Positions 1-6,482 of a stretch of DNA of 17,607 nt are shown here, piece after piece. The notes under the pieces were generated by a model. That model had not been told where the DNA came from and did no database searches. It saw only the letters and a program-made list of their open reading frames with translations. The stretch is from CAZOKO01 sp964580455 (GTDB lineage Bacteria; Desulfobacterota; WTBG01). The stretch covers positions 1-17,607 of the forward strand of contig CAZOKO010000055.1 in the NCBI GenBank assembly GCA_964580455.1, in the 5' to 3' direction. Made by a program: the position numbers and the translations under genes. How positions within the stretch are numbered: position 1 is the first letter of the stretch; each line of letters starts with the position of its first letter.

Positions 1-254
1 ATGTGGTCAATCACATGACAGTTTTTCCACTGGAGAATTATGGATAAGCAAGTTAATTAAATTACTTTAGTGTAGAGTTTTTTTTATGAAAAATCAACAT
101 AATTTAGTAATTTTTTTAATAATTAAGTCGGTATTATTGGAATTTACTTAAGTAAGAAGTTGAAAATAGCCAAAAAAATCTCCTTGAATTTGAAGAGAAT
201 ATTCAAATATCTGAAAAGAATTTATAGAGTATGAGCAAACGAAAGATGTTTGTC
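1..254. other. AT-rich stretch without a recognisable gene
   Basis: This left edge of the window is very AT-rich and I see no gene in it. The only open frames are tiny, for example 86-151, which would encode 21 residues without a ribosome binding site. A short dyad, ATGTG-N6-CACAT, sits at 1-16, but its spacing does not fit the CRP pattern and it is probably chance. The stretch most likely holds the upstream control region of the glycan block and the 3' side of whatever gene lies to the left. Confidence 0.5.
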
Positions 255-281
255 TTGAAAAGGATAATCTGCTAGTATAAT
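255..281 (+). promoter_or_regulatory. candidate sigma-70-type promoter for the glycan block
   Basis: TTGAAA at 255-260 and a perfect TATAAT at 276-281 are separated by 15 bases, slightly short of the usual 16-18. The start codon of the GT9 gene at 335 lies about 45 bases after the expected transcription start. Because the region is AT-rich, chance matches are likely; the perfect -10 and its position before the first gene of a co-directional set are the only support. Confidence 0.35.
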
Positions 282-334
282 AAAAAGTGAAGAGAATTAT
301 AATTACTGTGGTTGTGTGATAATAAAGAAACGCT

Positions 335-1426
335 ATGAATGTAAATCCCGAAAAAATTCTAATTATTCGATTGAGTGCTATTGGTGATGTAGTTAGAACA
401 TTACCTGCGCTGAGAGCTCTAAGGAATAAGTATCCACTTGCTTATATTGCCTGGGTCGTTGAAGAAAACGCAAAAGATATATTAGAGGGGCATCCTGATT
501 TGAACCGCCTTTTTGTTTTTAAAAGGAAAAAGTGGACAAATGAAATTTCAAGCTTGCAAAGTATTTTAAATCCACTAAAGGAGGTGATCGATTTTTTCAG
601 AGAGATAAGAGAGGAGCGTTTTGATATGGTGCTTGATTTTCATGGCATTTTAAAAAGTGGCGTGATAAGTATTATGAGTGGAGTCCCCTTGCGTGTAGGG
701 TTTAACAGAAAGTATTCTAAGGAATGCAATCATTTATTTAATAACTATCATATTAATCTTGATACTGACGCCATTAACAGGATAGAAAGGAATCTTAATT
801 TAATTCGTTTCCTTGGTATCAATTGTGACGATGACCAGTATCCGATTATCCAGATACCCGATGAAGATAGAGACTATATAAATAATTTCTTTACGGAAAA
901 AGGCCTGAATAAGCATAATCCATTAATTGCCATTCATCCGGGAACCAGTAAAAAGACTCCCTATAAACGGTGGAATATTTCATACTATGCAACTGTAGCT
1001 GATGAGCTGATAGAGAGGTTGCAAGCTAAGATTATATGGACATGGGGTCCTGGAGAATTGGAGACTTCTGAAGCTATTGTTGAGCGCATGAAACATGAGT
1101 CAACTATTGCATGTAAAACTGGCAAATTGAGACAACTTGCAGAAATATTCCGCAGGTCTGATATCTTTTTGGGAAGTGATAGTGGCCCCATGCATATTGC
1201 TTCTTTTGTCAGGACACCAGTGGTAGCTATCTATGGGCCAACTGATCATGTTGTAAATGCCCCTTATGAAAAGAACCCTCATATTATGTTGAGAAAAGAT
1301 TTAGCATGCAGTCCCTGCAGGAAAAGAGACTGTAAAAGTGTGCAGTGCATGGCTATGATCAAACCTGATGAGGTGTTTGATGCTGTCTGTAATCTTTTAA
1401 ATGCTAAGAATAGTATGTCAATATAA
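335..1426 (+). CDS. glycosyltransferase family 9 protein (ADP-heptose:LPS heptosyltransferase-like)
   Basis: This is a 363-residue GT9 enzyme, the family that adds L-glycero-D-manno-heptose to the inner core of lipopolysaccharide at the cytoplasmic face of the inner membrane. The N-terminal signature IRLSAIGDVVRTLPAL is at residues 11-26. The donor-binding half contains IHPGTSKKTPYKRW and the hallmark DSGPMHIA at about 282-289, followed by VVAIYGPTD. Near the C-terminus, a cysteine-rich segment (CSPCRKRDC, then QCM) precedes a terminal helix, as in WaaC/WaaF/RfaF-like proteins. Length is normal for the family. The Shine-Dalgarno before the ATG is weak (AAAGAAA), but the signature begins 10 residues in, so the start fits. 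It is the first of four co-directional surface-glycan genes. Family is certain; whether it is heptosyltransferase I, II or III cannot be read from the sequence. Confidence 0.9.
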   Translation: MNVNPEKILIIRLSAIGDVVRTLPALRALRNKYPLAYIAWVVEENAKDILEGHPDLNRLFVFKRKKWTNEISSLQSILNPLKEVIDFFREIREERFDMVLDFHGILKSGVISIMSGVPLRVGFNRKYSKECNHLFNNYHINLDTDAINRIERNLNLIRFLGINCDDDQYPIIQIPDEDRDYINNFFTEKGLNKHNPLIAIHPGTSKKTPYKRWNISYYATVADELIERLQAKIIWTWGPGELETSEAIVERMKHESTIACKTGKLRQLAEIFRRSDIFLGSDSGPMHIASFVRTPVVAIYGPTDHVVNAPYEKNPHIMLRKDLACSPCRKRDCKSVQCMAMIKPDEVFDAVCNLLNAKNSMSI

Positions 1427-1461
1427 TTTTCAATATTACAACTGTGTAATCTCCGATCTTT

Positions 1462-1624
1462 TCATTCCCGCGTAAGCAGGAATCCAGAAACAGTTTTTAG
1501 AATAGAAAAAGAACTGGTAAATAGAGCCAATTGAAAAAGAATACAGAGTGGAAAGACATTTATTTTAACTTGATATAGATTCCTGCTTGAGTTTATCCCG
1601 TACTTGATACGGGGCAGGAATGAC
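1462..1624. repeat. MITE/REP-like inverted-repeat element in the GT9-GT2 gap
   Basis: The gap between the first two glycan genes is largely filled by a symmetrical element. Outer arms TCATTCC (1462-1468) and GGAATGA (1618-1624) are perfect inverted repeats. An inner pair of 11 bases, AAGCAGGAATC (1474-1484) and GATTCCTGCTT (1578-1588), is also perfect. A small hairpin, CCCGTA-N5-TACGGG, lies at 1597-1613 inside the right arm. There is no coding frame in it, so it would be a non-autonomous or REP-type repeat. Repeats starting with TCATTCCCG and ending with CGGGAATGA are widespread in bacterial genomes. Other copies in this genome cannot be seen from one window. Confidence 0.7.
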
Positions 1625-1668
1625 AGGGAGTTGAATAGTTACGTTAGATTATTATAAACAGGAATAAC

Positions 1669-2457
1669 ATGGAAAGACCACCGATTTCAGCATGTATTAT
1701 TACCTTCAATGAAGAGGAGAATATTCGTGATTGCCTTGAATCTCTTAAGTGGGTAGAGGAAATTGTTGTTATTGATTCATTAAGCCAGGACAACACCGTT
1801 GCTATTTGCCGTGAATATACGGATAAGGTCTTTCAAAAAGAATGGCAGGGGCATGTGAAACAAAAAAATTATTCCCTGGCTCATGCGACTAATGAGTGGG
1901 TATTATGTCTTGATGCAGATGAACGTATTTCCCCAGAGCTAAAAGAGGAAATAAAAAGTTGCCTGTCAGAAGATGATAAGGGTTGTGATGGTTATTTATT
2001 CCCCCGGCATTCATACTACCTGGGAAGATGGATTAATCATGGGGGATGGTATCCTGATTACAAGCTCAGATTATTTAAGAAATCAAAAGGTAAGTGGGGC
2101 GGGAAGGACCCTCATGATAAGGTTATACTTAATGGTGCAACCATACGGCTGAAAGCTGAGCTGCTGCATTTTGTTTATAAGAACCTGTCCCATCAGTTAC
2201 AGACTGTTGATAACTTTTCTACTATCACTGCCGGCATTTTAGAAAGTGAAAGTGAAAAGTTCAGTCTTTTAAAGCTTTTGTTTAGACCACCCATTAGATT
2301 CTTCGAGATGTATGTGATCAAGAGAGGATTTATGGATGGTTTGCCAGGCTTTATCATCGCTAGTTCCTCATCTTTCTACATCTTTCTAAAATATGCCAAG
2401 CTCTGGGAATTGGGAAAGCATAAGAGTAAAAATTTTGCTAACCACAGAAATCGCTAA
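1669..2457 (+). CDS. glycosyltransferase family 2, WaaE/KdtX-like LPS-core glucosyltransferase
   Basis: This is a 262-residue GT-A fold transferase. It begins with ISACIITFNEEENIRDCL (residues 6-23), has the acidic residue of VVIDS at 36 and the metal-binding DAD at 82-84, followed by ERISPEL. The segment GWYPDYKLRLFKK and the later HDKV are typical of the WaaE/KdtX/LgtF branch, which adds beta-1,4-linked glucose to the first heptose of the LPS core. It works in the cytoplasm on lipid-linked acceptor. A good ribosome binding site, CAGGAATAAC, directly precedes the ATG at 1669. It sits between a heptosyltransferase-like gene and a WaaP-like kinase gene, as expected for core assembly. The last five codons and the stop (NHRNR, TAA) lie in the left arm of a repeat, so the native C-terminus may have been replaced. 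Family is sure; exact acceptor is inferred. Confidence 0.88.
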   Translation: MERPPISACIITFNEEENIRDCLESLKWVEEIVVIDSLSQDNTVAICREYTDKVFQKEWQGHVKQKNYSLAHATNEWVLCLDADERISPELKEEIKSCLSEDDKGCDGYLFPRHSYYLGRWINHGGWYPDYKLRLFKKSKGKWGGKDPHDKVILNGATIRLKAELLHFVYKNLSHQLQTVDNFSTITAGILESESEKFSLLKLLFRPPIRFFEMYVIKRGFMDGLPGFIIASSSSFYIFLKYAKLWELGKHKSKNFANHRNR

Positions 2458-2553
2458 GAAAACGTAGGTTTTAAAGTTTCAAACCGTAACCCATGATAGA
2501 ATAAATAATATTTGTTTTTTTATATTCTCTGCGATCTTTGCGTACTCTGCGGT
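2440..2553. repeat. dispersed repeat with degenerate 9-base units at both ends
   Basis: The right arm at 2527-2553 is three tandem 9-mers: CTCTGCGAT, CTTTGCGTA and CTCTGCGGT. The left arm, starting AACCACAGA at 2440, is a weaker inverted version: ACCACAGAA resembles the reverse complement ACCGCAGAG at 7 of 9 positions, and the next unit, ATCGCTAAG, is more decayed. Repeats of the form ACCGCAGAG-NNCGCAAAG occur in many bacterial genomes. The element overlaps the 3' end of the GT2 gene and ends seven bases before the ATG of the kinase gene, so it has been absorbed into the gene junction. Confidence 0.6.
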
Positions 2554-2560
2554 AAATCAC

Positions 2561-4255
2561 ATGACTAGAAAACAGCCTTATCGTAAAATTCATAATAATG
2601 AAATAGAATGGACTGTGTTGGATGAGTATTCTTCTCTTATTCCAGGCGAACTGGTTGAAAAAATAAGGGATCTAAATTCATGCCCTGAGTGTTGTGTTAT
2701 TAGAGAGAACAATGTTAGAGTAAGTTTATTTATTACCTTACCGGAGAATAAAGAAGTCATCTTTGTCAAAAGATACAAATGCCGTGGCTTTATGGATATC
2801 TTCAAATATTTCTTTTTTACTTCCAAAGCGTCATCTGAGTGGAAAAACATGAATCAGTTTCTTAAAAAAGGTATCCCTGTTGCCCCCCCACTTGCTAAAG
2901 GGGAAAAGAGAAGATTTAATTGCCTGCTGGACAGTTACCTTGTTACCAAAGCCTTTGTTAATGCAAGGCCTTTAAACAGTTTTGTTAAAGAATATCTGGA
3001 TGTCAGAAAAGCTTCAGATGCTTTGCTGAAGAGAAGATTGCTCATTAAAAAATTAGCCTTGCTGGTTCAAAAAATACATGGCGAAGGGTTTTTCTATCGT
3101 GATCTTCACGCTGGCAATATATTAGTTTTAGAAAATAATAGTGACGATCCTCAGTTGTATCCCATTGATTTCCATAAGGTCTGGTGCCTTAAAAAAGTTC
3201 CAATATTGATGCGTATTAGAGATTTAGCACAGCTTAAAAATTCACTCTCTGCCTCTCGAACCGATCAAATGATGTTTCTGCAAGAATATGCTAAGGAATG
3301 TCCTTCCTTTCTTTCGAACTTTAAGGTTAATGCTCGTAGAGTAGAAAGGAAAGCAGATAAATTGATGAGGGTTCATCTAAAAAGCAGAACCAAGAGGTGT
3401 TTAATAGAAAGCAGCGAGTTTGCTGTGAAAAGAAATAGAAGGCAATCGTTGTATTACAATAAGGGTTATTCTGAAAAGTTTATAACTGATATTGTCAAAG
3501 CATACCACAATACTTTGTCCAATGGGAAACATAAAGTTTTAAAAAATACTTCCAAAGAGATTGTGTCAGTAGTTACCATCAAACATGATGGAAAAGAATT
3601 AAAGGTGTTAGTCAAAGAGTCAAAATACCAAGGCCTGTTAAGCAGGTTGCGACATATATTATATAAGTCAAGAGCCAGGAAGTACTGGTTTGCTGCTCGT
3701 GGATTGAAGGTGAGGGGGATTAATACACCCAGTGCTCTGGCACTAATCGAGAAGAGGAAATTAAAAATACCCAGTCAAAATTTACTTCTTACCGAGTTTA
3801 TTGATCACTCTTTTGAGCTCAATGACTATGTGCTTAAGAAATTTAAAAAGACTTTGTCCCCATCTGAGGTATTTAAAAAAGAGCAGTTCGTTAAGGAGTT
3901 TGCACGAAAAGTGAGGGATTTGCATGAAAAGGGTATTTATCATGCTGACCTTAAATCGAATAATATTCTGGTCAAGGAAAAAGTTGGAGGTGGCTGGACT
4001 TTCTATTTTATTGATTTGGACAGGGTTGCCTTTAAGCGCCAGCTTTCCTTCAGGCAGAGGTCAAATAACCTTGCCCAGATCAATGCATCCATAGCTGATT
4101 GTATCTGTTTTTCTGACCGCTTAAAGTTTTTCAAAACCTACGCCTTTGGAACCTTTGTGATTAAACAGAGGAAGAGGTATTATCAAAGAATTCTGGAGAT
4201 CAGCAGAAGAAAAATTACTCAGCCTTACGGTATAACCTTTTCTTCTAAAGCGTAA
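2561..4255 (+). CDS. tandem-domain WaaP/Kdo-kinase-like lipopolysaccharide kinase
   Basis: This 564-residue protein contains two kinase domains of the WaaP/InaA/Kdo-kinase type, which phosphorylate sugars of the LPS inner core using ATP in the cytoplasm. Domain 1 has a likely ATP-binding lysine in FVKRY (K70), the catalytic loop YRDLHAGN (179-186, D181) and metal-binding DFHKV (203-207). Domain 2 repeats the plan: lysine in LVKES (K352), HADLKSNN (461-468, D463) and IDLDRV (484-489). Both sets of key residues are present, so both may be active; this is not an active copy plus an obvious relic. Single-domain WaaP proteins are about half this length. There is no signal peptide or membrane segment. 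The ATG lies just after a repeat and lacks a clear ribosome binding site; the next methionine is at residue 78, inside domain 1. The surrounding glycosyltransferase genes support a role in core phosphorylation; the substrate of each domain is unknown. Confidence 0.85.
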   Translation: MTRKQPYRKIHNNEIEWTVLDEYSSLIPGELVEKIRDLNSCPECCVIRENNVRVSLFITLPENKEVIFVKRYKCRGFMDIFKYFFFTSKASSEWKNMNQFLKKGIPVAPPLAKGEKRRFNCLLDSYLVTKAFVNARPLNSFVKEYLDVRKASDALLKRRLLIKKLALLVQKIHGEGFFYRDLHAGNILVLENNSDDPQLYPIDFHKVWCLKKVPILMRIRDLAQLKNSLSASRTDQMMFLQEYAKECPSFLSNFKVNARRVERKADKLMRVHLKSRTKRCLIESSEFAVKRNRRQSLYYNKGYSEKFITDIVKAYHNTLSNGKHKVLKNTSKEIVSVVTIKHDGKELKVLVKESKYQGLLSRLRHILYKSRARKYWFAARGLKVRGINTPSALALIEKRKLKIPSQNLLLTEFIDHSFELNDYVLKKFKKTLSPSEVFKKEQFVKEFARKVRDLHEKGIYHADLKSNNILVKEKVGGGWTFYFIDLDRVAFKRQLSFRQRSNNLAQINASIADCICFSDRLKFFKTYAFGTFVIKQRKRYYQRILEISRRKITQPYGITFSSKA

Positions 4256-4279
4256 AGAAGTAGTTAGACAAAAGTTGAA

Positions 4280-5416
4280 ATGAGAGTTCTTCACTTATTT
4301 AGTAATTGGAAATGGACAGGGCCTGCTGAACATGCCCTTAATGTGGCTGCTCATTTTGTTAAGAATGGTTATGATATTACCTTTGCCTGTGGCAAACCTC
4401 CTTTGGGAGTAGAGGATTCTCTAGCAAAACGGGCAAAAGAGAACGGCTTGAGCCTTGCAAACAGTTTTTATCTGAACAAACATTTCAACGTTTGGCATGA
4501 TACTGCTGACATAGTGAAGTTAAGACTATTTATAAAGAAGAAAAATATTGAACTTGTACATACTCACCTGTTTAATGATCATTTCGTTGCTGGTATAGCA
4601 GCAAGGTTATTGCAGAAGAGGGTTTTACTGGTTCGTACAGTCTATGATGGATTGGGGTTGTCCTATAGTTTAAGGAACAGAGCACTCGTATCATATTTCA
4701 CTGATGGATTAATAGCTGTTTCAGAGTCTTCTAAAAGGAATATGGAAAAAGTCTTTAATTTTTCTTCAGATAAAATATGGGTGATATGCCCGGGAGTGGA
4801 TTGCAGCAAATTCAATCATAAAGTCGATGGCAGCAAGGTGCGAGAACGATTTGGGATAGGCATGAATGATCCGGTGATAGGTATTGTGGCAAGAGTACAG
4901 CCTCATCGCCGTTATGAAGTATTTCTTAAGGCTTTAGACTATGTTGTCAAAGAGGTGCCCCAACTAAAGGTTTTTGTCATTGGGCGTGGAACACATATCC
5001 GAAAGGTTGCAATTAAACCTGTGGAGGATCTAGGACTCAAAGATCATGTCGTTTTCACCGGTTATCGGTTAGAAGATTATGCCGAGATACTGGCTGCTTT
5101 AGATATGAAAGTTTTTCTTGTGCCGGGAAGTGATGGAAGTTGCCGTGCTGTTAGAGAAGCTATGGCTATGGGAAAACCTATAATTGCAGCAAAAAGAGGA
5201 ATGCTTACGGAGATTGTAGAGGATGGTGTTAGTGGGCTGGTAGTTGAGGATACGCCGGAAAATTTGGCAAATGCTATTATCAAACTGGTAAAAAATATCC
5301 CGTTAAGAGAAAAAATGGGTGAGGCTGCACGAAAGAGAATGAATGAAGACTTTAATCTTGATACACAGTTTGCAAAAGTAGAAGAGGTCTATGAGAAGTT
5401 AAAGAGTATGTGCTAG
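4280..5416 (+). CDS. glycosyltransferase family 4 (GT-B fold)
   Basis: This is a 378-residue GT-B enzyme that would transfer a sugar from a nucleotide donor to a growing surface glycan. The N-terminal domain opens with MRVLHLFSNWKWTGPAEHA and includes the acceptor-side motif VHTHLFNDH (about 93-101). The C-terminal domain begins at IGIVARVQPHRRYEVFLKA (about 200-218) and contains HVVFTGYRLEDYAEIL and REAMAMGKPIIAA. At the position of the family EX7E motif, the first glutamate is replaced by aspartate: D285 in GSDGSCRAVRE, with E293 as the second acid. It follows the kinase gene by 24 bases, with only a weak ribosome binding site, so it is probably co-transcribed. The donor and acceptor cannot be told from sequence. 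The next gene converges from the minus strand. Confidence 0.88.
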   Translation: MRVLHLFSNWKWTGPAEHALNVAAHFVKNGYDITFACGKPPLGVEDSLAKRAKENGLSLANSFYLNKHFNVWHDTADIVKLRLFIKKKNIELVHTHLFNDHFVAGIAARLLQKRVLLVRTVYDGLGLSYSLRNRALVSYFTDGLIAVSESSKRNMEKVFNFSSDKIWVICPGVDCSKFNHKVDGSKVRERFGIGMNDPVIGIVARVQPHRRYEVFLKALDYVVKEVPQLKVFVIGRGTHIRKVAIKPVEDLGLKDHVVFTGYRLEDYAEILAALDMKVFLVPGSDGSCRAVREAMAMGKPIIAAKRGMLTEIVEDGVSGLVVEDTPENLANAIIKLVKNIPLREKMGEAARKRMNEDFNLDTQFAKVEEVYEKLKSMC

Positions 5417-5589
5417 AAGTTTAAAACAATCATAGATTATTATTTTCGCATCACTTAAGTAATTGGAATGATGAAATAGTGGAATGGTGTGTTTTAAAAG
5501 TTTTTATGGATTCCGTTGTGCCAGAGATATTCCTTAATATATTTGGCGGAGATAATATCTGAAGTTAGTGAGGGTATGGACCAGATTTA

Positions 5590-6438
5590 TTAGAGGAAAG
5601 CATCTTTACTACTTTCAAAGTAAGTAATTATCTGGTTTGTAAGGTTTTCTACATCATCTTCATTAAGTTCAAGGATTTGTGTAGATTCTGCCTCGAGCAG
5701 GTTGAAGCCGTCAAGGGGGATTTTATAGCCTATTCCCAGTTTTTTGCAGATGAGATCCGCGTGATTGATCAGTGCTGCTGTTCTTAACACGTTTTGAGTT
5801 GGCTTCTGCTCTGGATTCAGATCGTGGTGTATACGGATGACTTCTGTGAGAGTTTCAGGGAGGTTCCATTTATTGATAAGCAAGGCACCTACTTCTGCAT
5901 GGGTAAAACCGTATAACTCCTGCTCAGCTTCGATGAAACTCTTCCCACCTTCATGCACTTCTTGAAATACCTGGCTGTACTTTTGAGGGTTTTTGTTGTT
6001 AAGGAGTGTTTTCCCGATGTCATGCATCAAACCGCCCACAATAATATCATCATCTTTAAATCCACCGACTTTTTTGGCTATTGTCTGGGTAGCGACAGAA
6101 ACGCCTACAGAATGTTCCCAGAGTAGTTTCTCTGCTTCCCCAAAAGTTTTGTAGATATCTTTAGTTGAGACAGCTATTACAATACTTTTCAGTGAGGCAA
6201 GCCCTATTCGAGACATAGCCATATTTAAACTGTTAATTTCTCTCTGGCAGTAGTACATAGCTGAATTGGCTATCTTGAGAATCCTGGCAGAAAGTGCCTG
6301 GTCAGTAGAGATAAGTTTATTTAAGTCATTAAGGGTGGTATTGGAATTACCAAGTGCTTTAACTACTTTTTTGGCTACTGTTGGTATGGTTGGTAGATCT
6401 ACAGCCTGCATCACAATCATTTTCAAATCTTCAGACAT
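5590..6438 (-). CDS. HDOD domain signalling protein
   Basis: This is a 282-residue single-domain HDOD protein. HDOD is a helical domain related to HD phosphohydrolases and is found in bacterial regulators of motility, biofilm and stress. DLPTIPTVAKKVVKAL (residues 14-29) and LSARILKIANSAMYYCQREINSL mark the N-terminal half. The HD-like core retains H109 (WEHSVGVS), H139-D140 (GGLMHDIGK), H180 (FTHAEVGALL), H204-H205 (IRIHHDL) and the aspartate of INHADL, so it keeps more of the HD ligand set than many HDOD proteins. Enzymatic activity is unproven for this class. A moderate Shine-Dalgarno (GAGAGG) precedes the ATG at some distance. It follows the ATPase gene by 44 bases on the same strand and probably shares its transcript, suggesting a role in regulating that pilus or secretion machine. 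The frame ends with two stop codons in a row. Confidence 0.88.
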   Translation of the reverse strand: MSEDLKMIVMQAVDLPTIPTVAKKVVKALGNSNTTLNDLNKLISTDQALSARILKIANSAMYYCQREINSLNMAMSRIGLASLKSIVIAVSTKDIYKTFGEAEKLLWEHSVGVSVATQTIAKKVGGFKDDDIIVGGLMHDIGKTLLNNKNPQKYSQVFQEVHEGGKSFIEAEQELYGFTHAEVGALLINKWNLPETLTEVIRIHHDLNPEQKPTQNVLRTAALINHADLICKKLGIGYKIPLDGFNLLEAESTQILELNEDDVENLTNQIITYFESSKDAFL

Positions 6439-6482
6439 TTGATTACTAGCCTCTCAACAAATTAGTATATAACCTTCTTTCT

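Noticed and set aside
1..16. ATGTG-N6-CACAT dyad as a CRP/FNR-type operator
   Set aside because: The spacing is two bases short of TGTGA-N6-TCACA and it does not match the FNR pattern.
86..151. Small frame of 21 residues at the left edge
   Set aside because: There is no ribosome binding site, and the A/T-rich composition makes such frames likely by chance.
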